Of a stretch of DNA of 64,000 nucleotides, positions 31,471 to 42,810 are shown one piece after another. Numbering within the stretch: position 1 is the first letter of the stretch; each line of letters opens with the position of its first letter. A model generated the notes under the pieces. It had not been told where the DNA came from. It made no database searches and was given only the letters and a program-made list of their open reading frames with translations. The stretch is taken from positions 8,886,398 to 8,950,397 of the forward strand of contig NC_052507.1 of NCBI RefSeq assembly GCF_014356525.2. The letters run 5' to 3'. This DNA is from Nilaparvata lugens (lineage: Eukaryota > Arthropoda > Insecta > Hemiptera > Delphacidae). Made by a program: the position numbers and the translations under genes.

Positions 31471-31925
31471 TCTCAACTTAAACCTGCGTTAAAAACGGCC
31501 TGCAACCTCAGTGAAGATTCAGAATTCATCTCAACTAGAATCTGCACTAAAAATTACTGGAGCCTTCATTAATCGTTTATCTCAACTTGAACCCGCGTTG
31601 AAAGTTGCCTGGACCCTTCGTCAAGTTCCAGCATCCATCTCAACTTAAACCTACGTTAAAAAACGGTGGAACCTCTGCCTACTTTCAGAGTTAATCTCAA
31701 CTAGAACCTGCGTTGAAAATTACCCGGAACCTTCGTCAAGTTTCTGAGTTAATCTCAACTCAAAACTACGTTAAAAAACGCTGGAACCTTCGTTGAGTTT
31801 CAGAATTTATCTCAACTTGAAACTGCGTTTTTAATTGCCTGGAACCTCCGTCAAGTTCCTGCAATCATCTCAACTTAAACCTACGTTAAAAAACGGTGGA
31901 ACCTTCGTTGATTTCCAGCTATACT
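31471..31925 (+). repeat. 57-58-bp tandem array, eight units, alternating types
   Basis: TCTCAACT starts units at 31471, 31529, 31580, 31638, 31695, 31753, 31810 and 31868. From the third unit on, neighbours alternate between an ACGTTAAAAAACG(G/C)TGGAAC type and a GCGTT(G)AAA..TTGCCTGGA type, so the higher-order repeat is ~115 bp. Confidence 0.9.
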
Positions 31926-32155
31926 AGTGCGTCCTCATCAACTTGGTGATTTTTTATCGCCGTCCGATATTCAGTGCTTAGTTGAAATTCTGGAAGAATT
32001 GTGCTGTGTTGATCGTTTCGTGGAAACTATTTCGATAATTCCGGTTGAAATTTGAGTGATTGTACAAAAGATTCTGTTCTACAGGTTGTGAATAGTTGAA
32101 ATGTTTGCATGATAACTTTGGTGATAGTTTAGGATTATCAGGATTCATAGTTATG

Positions 32156-32405
32156 TTAGGCATTGAAATCCGGGTGGAATTCAATATCTTGATATCTACA
32201 TAGTATATATAAGAAAACTATATACTGAAATTAGAAGAAGCTTGAATTATTGAGAAAAAATTATAATCCTTCGATTCTGTTCTGTTAGGCATCGGAATCC
32301 GGGTGGAATTTAATATCTTGATATCTACATAGTATATAAGAAAACTAAATACTTGAGTTAGGGGAAGCTTGAATAATTGAGAAAAAATTATAATTCTTCG
32401 ATCAA
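32156..32405 (+). repeat. 129-bp tandem duplication in the candidate 5' leader
   Basis: TTAGGCAT.GAAATCCGGGTGG, then TCTTGATATCTACATAGTAT and TTGAGAAAAAATTATAAT, occurs at 32156 and 32285 with about 90% agreement. Confidence 0.88.
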
Positions 32406-32750
32406 AATTGAACCTATTACCTTTGAGAATTCCCAATTGATTCAATTTAATCATGAGATCTTGTGACGTGTATATTATTCATAATTGAAATAATTGATAA
32501 TCCAAACTATGCTTTTAACCAGTGAATATCTGTGAGAAAATTCAATAATATTCATTCTCAAAAATCCATCCATATTCGTTTTAAAAATTTGTGTTCCTCG
32601 TGAAAAATAATTCGGTATTCAACAATACTTTTATTGGCTTCTAGTATGTGATCATTGATATTGAAGTTCAATATTCTTCTTCGTAGAAATCTTTGTTAAA
32701 ATTTTGTGAGTTTTTTCGGGAGTGATATGTAAACTAAACAAGCTTCAAAC

Positions 32751-32883
32751 ATGTTGACGTTGTATATGGTGTTTGGGACAGCGTTCTGCTACTACTATTA
32801 TCTACTGCTGGCTGCCCTACCGTCTAGTGTTCTAGTGGAGGCTGCTATCAAATCTGCCAAAAATGCTGCTAATCCTGAACCAG
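32751..32883 (+). CDS. Candidate first coding exon of a secreted or membrane protein
   Basis: ATG at 32751 has A at -3, and an in-frame TAA stands 18 bases upstream. The 44 codons begin MLTLYMVFGTAFCYYYYLLL and continue through AALPSSVLVEA, a long hydrophobic run ending in small residues: a signal peptide with likely cleavage after VEA (residue 31), or a signal anchor. A short hydrophilic part (AIKSAKNAANPEP) follows. The exon ends CCAG followed by GTAAGA, a near-perfect donor, in phase 1. No later exon is visible up to the window end, so intron 1 would exceed 31 kb. I cannot name the gene. Without the donor the frame would continue into a minisatellite (to 33545), which I think less likely. 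Confidence 0.5.
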
Positions 32884-32976
32884 GTAAGAATCTTTCCAAG
32901 TTTTATAAATTTCAATATTTTCAACACATGATTCACTTTGTTTCACGTTATGTGTTCCACGTATTCCAAAATATTC

Positions 32977-33930
32977 TCCCGTATTGTCAAACTGGTTACT
33001 CAATGGTATCTTGTATTATCCCATTTTGTCAAACTGTTTTCTCAATGGTATCTTGTATTATCCCATTTTGTCAAACTGTTTTCTCAATGGTATCTTGTAT
33101 TATCCCATTTTGTCAAACTGTTTTCTCAATGGTATCTTGTATTATCCCATTTTGTCAAACTGGTTTCTCAATGGTATCTTGTATTATCCCATTTTGTCAA
33201 ACTGTTTTCTCAATGATATCTTGTATTATCCCATTTTGTCAAACTGTTTTCTCAATGGTATCTTGTATTCTTCTATTTTGGCAAACTGGTTTCTCAATGG
33301 TATCTTGTATTCTCCCATTTTGTCAAATTGGTTTCCCAATGGTATCTTGTATTCTCCCATTTTTTCAAACTGTTTTCTCAATGGTTTCTTGTATTATCTC
33401 ATTTTGTCAAACTGGTTTCTCAATGGTATCTTGTATTATCCCATTTTGTCAAACTGTTTTCTTAATGGTATCTTGTATTATCCCATTTTGTCAAACTGTT
33501 TTCTCATATCTTGTATTATCTCATTTTGTGAAATTGGCTTCCTAATGGTATCTTGTATTATCCCATTTTGTGAAACTGGTTTCTCAATGGTATCTTGTAT
33601 TATCTCATTTTATCAAACTGGTTTCTCAATTAATGGTATCTTGTATTCTCTCATTTTGTCAAACTGGTTTCCTAATGGTATCTTGTATTATCCCATTTTG
33701 TCAAATTGGTTTCTCAATGGTATCTTGTATTATCCCATTTTGTCAAACTGGTTTCTCAATGGTATCTTGTATTATCTCATTTTTTCAAACTGGTTTCTCA
33801 ATGGTATCTTGTACTATCCCATTTTTTCAAACTGGTATCTCAATGGTATCTTGTATTATCCCATTTTTCAAACTGGTTTCTCAATGGTATCTTGTATTCT
33901 CCCATTTTGTCAAACTGATTTCTGAATGTT
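32977..33930 (+). repeat. 42-bp minisatellite, about 22 units
   Basis: The unit runs TCTCAATGGTATCTTGTATT, then ATCCCATTTTGTCAAACTGG. Because 42 is a multiple of three, several frames stay open: one reads MVSCIIPFCQTVFS repeats, another NGILYYPILSNCFL. The array starts about 95 bp after the candidate splice donor. I read it as intronic DNA; protein-like repeats in more than one frame are what a stop-free 42-mer gives by chance. Confidence 0.9.
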
Positions 33931-34138
33931 ATCTTCGAGATTATGAATTAACAAGACTCTTAGAGACAACCATGAAAGTCACCAAAATAATTACCTCCAT
34001 TCAAGTTTATGAAATATTGAAACCACTTTTCAAAACTTAATACACCAGTGGTTTCACGTTTCTTAATCTAGTTTTTGAATGGTATTTTCAGAACTTTGAA
34101 TCAACTGAAGATGTGTGAAGGGTTTCCGAAACATGGAT

Positions 34139-34260
34139 GAAATTGAAATGAAATGAAATAAAATGAAAATGAAATGAAAAAATTCTTTATTAGGCGCAGT
34201 TAGGACTTTTAAGTCCTCTCTACCACTCAACCTCAACATAACAAATGCAATTGAATAAAA
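34139..34260 (-). mobile_element. Retroposon 3' end with (ATGAA)n-type tail, reversed
   Basis: TGAAATGAAATGAAATAAAA repeats lead into TTCTTTATTAGGCGCAGTTA and GGACTTTTAAGTCC (a hairpin). The tail is at the left, so the element is on the minus strand. Confidence 0.6.
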
Positions 34261-34350
34261 AAAATACAGTGTAACTTATATATATAAATAAAATATTAAA
34301 TATCAATATAATATATAATATATAAATAATTCACCCAAGTGGAATGATAC

Positions 34351-35354
34351 TTAGGGCTGTTTGCACAGTATAGATTGCTAAACTCGATTAAGTTAATCGA
34401 GCTTAAATTAATCTGAAAGTTTAAACTTGAATCGGTTTTCTCAGTGCATTTACTAATCCAGTTGAATTGAAACTAGTTTATCGTTAAGTTGGTAATAAAG
34501 TGTCATTGTTTGTGATATCAGGAAGACTGATTTTTTCAGGAAATTTGTTGTTTACAAACGATCAGTAAATTGAGGTTATGTAGCTACTATTTTCTTGTTC
34601 AAAATCCACAGAGCTGTAAGCTGTACGGTAATAAAAGTAAAGAGCGATCAAGGAATTCTTTAAAACTTATATTTAGCTGGCACCAAAAAATATATTTTAG
34701 AATGTTAGATAAAAAAGTTATATTGTTACTCTTGAATCTACTACGGCCTTTCTCGTTTATTAGAAATCTCTCGAAAGCAAAATATCTCAGTTATGTGTTA
34801 TTAAATACATGTTTTCTAATCAAATACCACTGTTAAAAATTGTCTTAATTTCTATCAAGTGGTTTATTCAATCAAATACTAATTGGCAGTTGCTTTACTC
34901 AAGCAAAACCGTAGAGAAAATTCTCTATCATCCCAGAAATTTCAATTTATTATTCGTGTTTGTCCAATTTTTCTGTTTCAAAATTACTTCGCAGTCATCT
35001 TTTTCAATCGCATTGAAAAATTCTATCAATTCCTTCATTATAATTATTTTTACATTCAAATGATGAATCACTATAACCTAAATAATTATTATCGTCTAAA
35101 GAAGCAATAAAAACAATTGTCGAAAAAGTTTAGACAAAAGTCGAAAGCTGTTTCCCCATCAAATCTTTACAGATGTCAAGTTAATCCAAATGATTTGGTT
35201 TAAAACTCCTGCTTTGGAGGTTTAAACTTTCCCAGAATTTAAACTCAATACAGAGTTCAAACTGATACTGTGCAAACGGAATTTTAGTTTAAGCCAAATA
35301 ATCCAGATTTGGTTTAAGCTTTAGCTTAAACTCACACTGTTCAAACGGCCCTTA
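34351..35354. mobile_element. ~1-kb TIR element with TTAGGGC ends
   Basis: Left TTAGGGCTGTTTGCACAGTA; right, reversed, CTAAGGGCCGTTTGAACAGT. A second GTTTGCACAGTATCAGTTTG-like segment lies within the right arm near 35265, and AGTTTAAGC/GCTTAAACC runs are in both arms. The interior has only short frames and no transposase. Confidence 0.75.
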
Positions 35355-35535
35355 GAGGATAAGGTTCTCGATAGATTTCTTCGAAAGAATTATCCCCAAT
35401 AATGATTTGGGTTCTGCACAATGTAACAAAGAGAAAAATTCGACCAGCATGTTGCATACATGAGATCTCGTTGCATGCCTTGTTGAAACTCGTGGTGAAA
35501 TGAAGACCAAATAGTTATTTAGAAAATGATTGTCC

Positions 35536-35715
35536 AAAGCCCAGCACACACACATGTGTTTTCGTTCGTACGGTATTTTGCCGTCCTTATAAATTCTTGG
35601 ATTGAACAGATGATTTCAAACAGATGATGTTTGTCAAGTTCTGTTTAATCTGCTAGAATTATAAGGACAGTAAAATTTCGTACGAACAAAAATCTATGTG
35701 TGTGTGCAGGGCTTA
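35536..35715. mobile_element. Palindromic MITE family P, copy 3, intact
   Basis: AAGCCCAGCACACACACATG with TTCGTTCGTACGGTATTTTG faces its complement at 35650-35715 (AATTTCGTACGAACAAAAAT, TGTGTGTGCAGGGCTT). The 180 bp fold over most of their length, and the middle carries AACAGATGATTTCAAACAGA. It serves as reference for the two interrupted copies. Confidence 0.88.
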
Positions 35716-35867
35716 CAATTCTCTTGGAGTTTCATATTAACAAGTTCTTTCATTCTTACTTAATCTTCTTACTTGCGCTTCTATTCGAGAAAAATTATGA
35801 AGTTGGTTTTGTTTTCTAATAGTCAATTATGAAGATATAGGAAGAAGATATTAGGAAAGATTGAAAA

Positions 35868-36110
35868 TCTGCAGCATGAATGAAAGAGTTACGGAGAATC
35901 GGCATCAATGGAGGGAGCATGTTCAAAGATGTCAGCTGAAAGAATACCATTTAAAGTCTATAATTATCAGCCAGTAGGCAAAAGAGATGTTGGCAGACCA
36001 CGCAAGCGTTGGCAATAATAGGATTTTTATGTTTATTTGAATAATTGGCTAGATGTGAGTCGGAACAGGTTAAAGCCTAACTTGTTTGTAAGAAGAAGAA
36101 GAAGAAGAAG
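35868..36110 (+). pseudogene. Non-LTR retrotransposon C-terminal end with (GAA)n tail
   Basis: Reading with one frame change, it encodes TENRHQWREHVQRCQ, then YNYQPVGKRDVGRPRKRWQ, the same C-terminal block as at 27136-27381. A 3' UTR then runs into (AGA)n at 36091-36110. Stops and a frameshift make it non-functional. Confidence 0.75.
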
Positions 36111-37000
36111 ATAGTTAATTATATAATTCATAGATGATGAATAGCATAGATGAGTCATAGATTCCAGCCTGGTGTATGTGAAATAGTATATTTCGCACAT
36201 AGAACAGAAAATGAGATTTTTCCCGCTCAAAATCGGTTTTCAAGTCCGAGGCCGTAGGCAGAGGACTAGAAAAGATTCAGAGCCCGAAAAACATTTTTGC
36301 CCGTGTGCGAACGCTATTTTTCGCCGCACACAAAAAAAAATAATAAAACAATATATTATGAGAATAGTTGTTTACTAAGCACTTCCAAAAGCAGAAGTGG
36401 AGGTGATAGCTCTAGCAAATCTGAGGTAATCTGAAAATCAGGAAATTGTCCGAGTATTTTTATCTTTCATTCTGATTTGTCCAAATAACCTGAGAGATAA
36501 TGTTCAATTATGTGGGAAGTTGAGTTGATACTTTTTTATTCTTTCAAATGACAATAAGATGATATTATTATAAATGTTTCAATTATTGAATAATGAACAC
36601 AAATAATGGAAAGTTTTTTGATCAGCTGTTTTTTGATCACCTTTCTTAGTTCCATGTTAGCGGCTGGAAAGGGTACTCTTTCCGGCCTATGCCGGAAAGA
36701 AACCTGTTCTGACGTCAGACGAGAGTCGTCTGCAAACAATGTCTTTCAGATCTACGTAGGGATTGGAAAACAGCTGCTTTCTGTGCAGTGTGGCGAAAAA
36801 ATTTAAAACACTACTGATATTCGATCTGGATAGTAGATTGTTCGGATATGAAGAGGAGATTAGATTAGAGAATATTAATTAACAGAGACAATTGAATACT
36901 TTTGGAATTTATAGATCAAGATTTTTCAGTCTCAATAAGACTGAGCAATAAGAAGGTGATGGAATAAGAAGATGTGGAAGAATATCGAAACACAATGACA
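36111..37000. other. No gene; one GC-rich hairpin repeat
   Basis: AAGTCCGAGGCCGTAGGCAG at 36241 and TTTTGCCCGTGTGCGAACGC at 36295 belong to the same kind of repeat as 3060-3130 and 41090-41160. GGAAAGGGTACTCTTTCC and TTTCCGGCCTATGCCGGAAA near 36670 are hairpins. Nothing coding. Confidence 0.45.
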
Positions 37001-38075
37001 TCATCAAGTATCCTCTCAATCCTATCAGATTAAAACTAGTTTCAACTTATTAGAGCCATTCTTAATTATTACACTTACTTCAAACGTTATCAGCCCTAAA
37101 GAGAAATGTGAGCATAGTGGAGTATATTGTACGGAAAAATGGAACAATGTGAGTTGAAAATATAGCTGAAATGAGAAGGGATTTGAAATAGAATTGAATT
37201 TCAAGAAGATAGGATGGAGAGATGGAATCTGGGAAATAATATTGAAGGAATTGAAATCTTTGATATCCATTGTTTATCTTTGATATAGGTTATCTATTGT
37301 TATCATCATGTAATAGTTAAACTGAAATGAGAGAAACATGGATTCTTGAAAGAATGAAAATAGATGTTACGGAATGGAAAAAGGAAACTCGAGTAATGAC
37401 TGACAAGAGAGAGAGAAAGTTACGGATTAGAAAATGGAGAGAGAGAGTAGTAATCCAGAAAATTGAGAAAGTGATCAAGAGGGAATGAAGATAGTGTCTG
37501 AAAAGTAGTAGATGAAAGAGAGAGAGATCAAGATAGTCCGATAAAGAGTCAGAAAGAGAGAAAGAGTGAGTGAGTGAGGAGGTGGGCTTTATTCAGGATC
37601 AGGAGCAAATTGGAAAAGTTCTTTTTAGTTAGGGTAAGCCGTGGCAGTGGTCGTTACCCGAAAATCAGTGTGTAGCTGACCATCGGTACAATCATCTGTT
37701 GAGGAGGAGTAGGAGAGGAGGAGGAGGAGGAGGAGGAGGAGGAGAAGGTGGAGGAGTAGGTGGAGGGGTGGTGGAGGAGGAGGAGGACTGAGGAGCAGCA
37801 GATAAGGAGCAAAATCCCAGTTGAGACTTTCTTGCCGCTTGACAATATTTGATTACACTACGGCGTTACAACGAGAATCGAAATGAAAATGATGGACGAG
37901 TTCGTAAAAGAGAGAGAAGAATAGTGGAAAAGTGAGTGGGAAAGACATAAGAAAAGAGAGATAGAGAAAGTGAAGTGTGAGAGAGTGAGGGAGATAGATC
38001 GGGTGTTGATTACAGATCTCGTAATCTGGAGTCCGGCAAGAGATTTTGTTGTTGAAAGAAATGATTGATACATAA
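37001..38075. repeat. Purine-rich region with (GGA)n
   Basis: GAGA-rich sequence at 37410-37580 and 37900-38000; GGAGGA repeats at 37699-37795. No supportable gene. Confidence 0.75.
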
Positions 38076-38170
38076 GTCTGTTGTGATTGAATCCTTAAAA
38101 TGAATTAGACTCAAAGGAAAAACAATATTCCATTTTTTCGTTTTCTGTTATACAATCACATGCCATTTTT

Positions 38171-38870
38171 ACTTTCCTTACCATAGGTAAGGAAAGTATT
38201 GCTTTCCAAAAAAAATAAGGCACCCCAATTTCAAGTTTTCTATAAGTTTCAAGGTCCCCTGAGTCCAAAAACATGATTTTTGGGTGTTGGTATGTGTGTG
38301 TTTGTGTGTATGTCTGTGAACACGATAACTCCATTCCTAATCAACCGATTGACTTGAAATTTTAAACTCAAGGTCCTTATACCATGAGGATTCGACAATA
38401 AGAAATTCAATGAAATTGAATTCAAAATGACGGATAAGTACTAAAAAACCATGTTTTTCACGATTTTCTCAAAAATGACTTGACCGACTTTTTTCAAATC
38501 CATATCCTGTATAGTTATTTATCAGCTCTATCAACTGGTATGATTCTCCTTTCCGGGAAACTAATGGGGGGTCCACCCCATCCTTGAGAAATGGACTTAG
38601 TAACCTCCTTCTCGTGCTTGAGATAGGTAGGTAGCGCAGTTTAAAAAAAAAAACATAGTCTAGATATTTCATCTGTTGAACAGCTGTTTTGACGACTTTA
38701 AAAAAATGACGACTGAAAAAATCATCGAATTTCAAAATTTACACAAAGGAAAAAGTACTCTGGAAACAATTATACACATATACAGAAGTCTGATCGTAGT
38801 TTCAAATATGAGAAAGGAAAGTTGTGTGAGTGTACCACACCAGATTTTTAGGAGAGGCCTTGATTGGCAG
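38171..38870 (+). mobile_element. Interspersed repeat family Y, copy 1
   Basis: Starts with a hairpin (ACTTTCCTTACC / GGTAAGGAAAGT). It shares CAAGGTCCCCTGAGTCCAAA, TGATTTTTGGGTGTTGG, GTCTGTGAACACGATAACTC and ATACCATGAGGAT with 60310-61055. A (TG)n run sits at 38290-38315. Class unknown. Confidence 0.78.
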
Positions 38871-39229
38871 ATACTAGGATAATGGCGATTTTCATAAATG
38901 AGAATGAAAACTATATTCCCCTCAAAACCATTCTAGTTGAACCTTGTAACTTTCTACCCAAAAGAAATTGTAATGTACTACCAAGCCAAGAATAGTATTT
39001 AGTATAAAATATAATAGACTATAGTATACTTGCTACCGCACCACCATTCCATACCAACCTCAAACTGACAAAATCATGTTCAAAAGTTTTTATGACAGAA
39101 CGATTCCGGCCGACACGTAAGAGCGAAGATTTTAACGACATGTTAACTGAATGACACATTTGGGGAGTTTGAAAGTTGTTTCACTTGACGATATGTTATT
39201 CCGACACCAAAATGTAATTAAAAATAATA
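38871..39229. other. No gene recognised
   Basis: AT-rich and unique in the window. Confidence 0.35.
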
Positions 39230-39317
39230 AAAGTAATTATATTATCAATCATCCTATTATATTATGCGAGTAATTTCTGTATATATTTATCTATCTGACT
39301 ATTTTTATATCGAATTA

Positions 39318-39705
39318 TTATTTAAAGAAAATCCTAAATAAATGCTGTAAATCACCCCCGAAGAGCTCTGCTATTGCAGACATTGACAACAGGGTTTACA
39401 GCTAGATTGAAATTCGATGAGAACTACTATCCAAAAATTAGTTGCCAGCCCGGGAATCGAATCCGGTACCTCCCAATTGCTAGTCAGGAATACTTACCCT
39501 TACACCAAACTGACAATTTCTGGATAGCAGTGCTCAAAAATGAGGTACCGGGTTCGATTCCCGGGCTGGCAACTAATTTTTGGATAGTAGTTCTCATCGA
39601 ATTTCCATCTAGCTGTTAACCCTGTTGTCAATGTCTGCATAGCAGAGGTCTTCGGGGTTATTTGCAGCATTTATTTAGGATTTTCGTTAAATAATAAATA
39701 TTATT
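39318..39705. mobile_element. Two SINEs head to head
   Basis: Minus-strand SINE (39318-39525) with box B complement GGGAATCGAATCCGGTACC and box A-like complement CTTACACCAAACTGAC, then plus-strand SINE (39541-39705) with GAGGTACCGGGTTCGATTCC. Outer ends pair as AAAATCCTAAATAAATGCTG. The layout is the same as the centre of the palindrome at 17.4-17.7 kb. Confidence 0.85.
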
Positions 39706-40199
39706 TAATTAGCAATAAATGCATTCTCTATTTAATTACATCTATAATTTTTATATCTGGTTATCTGGTTATTTATATGGCTATTCATGTTCAACGGATC
39801 TCGAAAACGGCTCTAACGATTTTCACGAAATTTGGAACATAGTAGGTTTATGATATCAAAATTCGATGCACTAGGTTTCATCCTTGGGAAAACTCGCTGA
39901 AGGACATGAAAAGCATAATTCATCCTTGGAAAAACAGATGATAATTTCGTCGTCTGTTGATAGCAGAAGATGCGTGTGCCTGTGTGGGAGATCAGCTGTG
40001 TAATCAATTAGCTTACCGTATCTCGCGAGAAATCTAGAAATTCTAATTGACTCGATCAAAAAAATCTGATTTTTTGACATGATAAACGGTATATCATAAT
40101 ACAAAATATGAAGTTGATAATTATTTCACAGTTTTAAGTGATCAGTGAGTGTTAATTTGTTATTCAATTTGGTTTGTAAACAATCTAAATTAGAACTTC

Positions 40200-40382
40200 T
40201 CTTTTTTTAAATATTTGGACTGAAAATTGAACCTGAATTCAATTGTATGGACCATAACCTACTTTTTGGATCATTTATAGTGTATAAATCGAAATTTGGG
40301 GAAGAAACAGTTTTGGGCTGTGCCTGTTAGTCCTTCCCCAATCACTTTGAAGAATTGTGTTCTGTTTATCAATAAATAAATA
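40200..40382 (+). mobile_element. Retroposon 3' end family F3, copy 2
   Basis: TTTGGACTGAAAATTGAACC, CAGTTTTGGGCTGTGCCTGT, then a TCCTTCCCCAATC block and an (AATA)n tail. Confidence 0.7.
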
Positions 40383-40425
40383 ATGAGCAAAGCTCGCTAC
40401 CCCGATATTATTATTGAACGGAAAT

Positions 40426-41454
40426 CACAATTGAATGCTTGTAATTATTGACAACATTCAATATTTCCATCTGTAAATAATTATATTATCCTTCAAAGGA
40501 TAATAGAGCCTACATTGTTTAATTGACGACTGCAAGTATCAGTGTCAGTTGTTTCTGTTTTATATAACTTCGAAAAATCATTGAATAATTGTCTCAAAAC
40601 TCAAATAAATTGATTCATATGAGTTGATAATATATTATTTTCCTACAGTTACGTTGAAAAGTGGCCACTGCTGCACTGATTACAGAACGCAAAGAATCAC
40701 TTTTCCGCTCTAGTGCGGGAAAAATTTTCCTGCACTCCAGATTTGCAACATGGCAACGCAAAATACTTAGTAGGTTATATGGAGCAACAGTGCAGCAAAA
40801 TCAAAATTAAGTTGGTAACAGTGACTGCTGTGGCTGCTATAGTGAGCAGAGGTGCAACCAAGCACAACGCGCTAATTATTATTCATTATGTTTTATAACC
40901 AAGGACAACGAGGACTTTAGGATTTTAGGATTAAGGTTTTTATCAATAATAAATTAGACAGAAAAACATTTGATGCATTTCAGGCAATTTTACCCATAAT
41001 TACTCACTTTTCATATTCAATGGTAACTGTAGGAAAAACTTAATGTGAAATACGTGCGCAAAGTTCCTCTGCTGCACTCAACAAACCATTCCGCCCTCGC
41101 CTACGGCTCGGGCGTAAACGTTTCTTTCGGTGCAGCAAACTGTCACTTTGCGCACTAGTTGCACAAATAACTATTGGAACATATAATATAATAATATATC
41201 ATGCCAGTATATCCTGATAAAACTCAACTCTGACCTCTGAGTTCAATGTCAAAAACATGATATAATCGCTTCAGTTCACCTTGAGATGTTTTTCGGGCCA
41301 TATTAAAATATTCTCGACAAGAAATTTGACTCCAAACAGATGATGCTCGAAGATCTAACGTGATTGCGGCTGGAAAATTATATTTTCACTGACATTGATT
41401 GATTACGAATAAAAGAAAATACCGCTTTCCATGCCTGAGTGAGCTGCAATAAGC
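40426..41454. other. No gene; repeat with CGCCTACGGCTCGGGCG hairpin
   Basis: At 40690-41165 hairpin segments (TTTTCCGCTCTAGTGCGGGAAA; CCTCGCCTACGGCTCGGG) bracket a ~470 bp stretch that looks like an interspersed repeat. The small frames lack signatures. Confidence 0.45.
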
Positions 41455-42115
41455 CTCCATCTCCTCTTCCTCCTCATCGTCCTCCTCCTCCTCCTCCCCC
41501 ATCGTCACCTCCTTCTTCCACTACTCCTCATCATCCTTGTCTTCTTCTACTCCTCCTTTTTTTAATTCTTCTTCTTTTCGTCTTCTTCTGATTCTTCTCC
41601 TTCTTCTCATTCTCTCATCCTCCTTCTCCTACTTCTACTACTTCTCCCACTCAAGCTCCTCCTTCTCCTTCTTCTTATTCTCCCCTTTTCCTTCTCCTCC
41701 CCATGCTTCTCATTCTTCTCCTGCTCATTCTTCTCCTCCTTCTTAACCTTTTTCTCATTCCTCTTTTCTCCTTCTTCTTCTACTACTCCTCCTCACCATC
41801 CACCTCTCCCTCTTCGTTCTTCACTTCCTACTCCTCCTTCTATTCCTTTTCTTCCTTCTCCATCTCCTCTTTCTTCTCCTTCTATTCCTTTTCTTCCTTC
41901 TTCTCCTCCTCCTTTTCCTCCTCCTTCTCCTCCTCCTCCTCGTCCTTCTCCTCCTCCTCACACTCCTACTGCTTCTACTCTCACTCATCTTTCATCTACT
42001 CCCCCTCTCACTACTACTGCTTCCAATTTTACTCTTTATTCTTTTCCTCCTCCTCCTCCTCCTCCTCCTCGTCAACTCCTCTTCCTACTTCACCTCCTCC
42101 TCTAAATCCTCCTCC
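41455..42115. repeat. Pyrimidine-rich CTCCTT tract
   Basis: About 650 bp of CT-rich sequence, (TCC)n-like at 41870-41950 and 42040-42070. The Ser-rich frames across it are compositional. Confidence 0.9.
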
Positions 42116-42499
42116 TGCCCCTCTCATCAATCATTTTGGGACTTTTTCTCGCATGCTTAGGTCCTGTATCAGAAATCTGGCGGAATACGTGAATCCACTC
42201 CATCTAGACATTGTCATAGGTGGAAAGATTCTATCAGGGGCAGCACATCACGTGATAGAGAAATGTGTCATGCTCTTGCGAGATCGATTCACTTACTACT
42301 GTCAGCGGTCCCTGTATAAATAACATCATTGCTCCCCATCTAACTTATGCTGACAGTTGTAATTGATTTCGGGGAAGGTTTACAAAAAAATTTCGAAACT
42401 TATAGATTTGTCTTTTCGGTCCCTAAATTTCAAAGTTTGGAATTTTTCAATAATTTATAATTAGTTTAATTCAATTTAGAAGTATTTTTTCAATTTGAA
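42116..42499. other. No gene recognised
   Basis: Unique sequence. A frame that exits the CT tract continues for about 60 codons here without a recognisable domain. Confidence 0.35.
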
Positions 42500-42670
42500 A
42501 TTATTCTTGTGTGTATGGATTGTAAATTGAGTGTGTAATTGAAGAATTTTGAAGTGACATATAACCCAGCTACATTTGGACTGTTGCATAAATTAGAATT
42601 GGAACCGTTTTGGGCGTAAGTTATCCTGTAAGTTGTATAATTCTGAATGATTGAATGAATGAATAAATAA
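42500..42670 (+). mobile_element. Retroposon 3' end family F3, copy 3
   Basis: ACATTTGGACTGTTGCATAA, GAACCGTTTTGGGCGTAAGT, TATCCTGTAAGTTGTATAAT, then a (TGAA)n/AATAA tail. Confidence 0.65.
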
Positions 42671-42810
42671 TACTGTATACAAATAAATTATAAATATTCA
42701 AGGAATTCGTTGTTATCTATACAACTTTGTAACTCTAGAGAAGTGGAGAATATCGAGTCATAATACCGGTGCTCTTTAAATGTTCAATGTTCATAAAATC
42801 CTTCTCGCAT

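Larger units (their letters stand above)
39230..40425 (+). mobile_element. Interspersed repeat family Z, copy 1, interrupted by a SINE pair
   Basis: Begins TCCTATTATATTATGCGAGT, resumes after the SINE pair at TTTTTATATCTGGTTATCTG and continues AACGGATCTCGAAAACGGCT, CGAAATTTGGAACATAGTAG. It ends with GAGCAAAGCTCGCTACCCCG near 40385-40425. Hairpin plus CCCCGATATT ends also occur at 49070 and 52962. This resembles Helitron-like termini but has no CTAG. Confidence 0.6.

Noticed and set aside
32984..33925. 313-codon frame of NGILYYPILSNCFL repeats
   Set aside because: The 42-bp unit is free of stops in more than one frame, and a second frame reads equally well. The array follows a consensus splice donor.
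41537..42323. Plus-strand Ser-rich frames with a non-repetitive C-terminal part
   Set aside because: The first 130 codons are CT repeat. The following 60 codons have no recognisable motif and no independent start.
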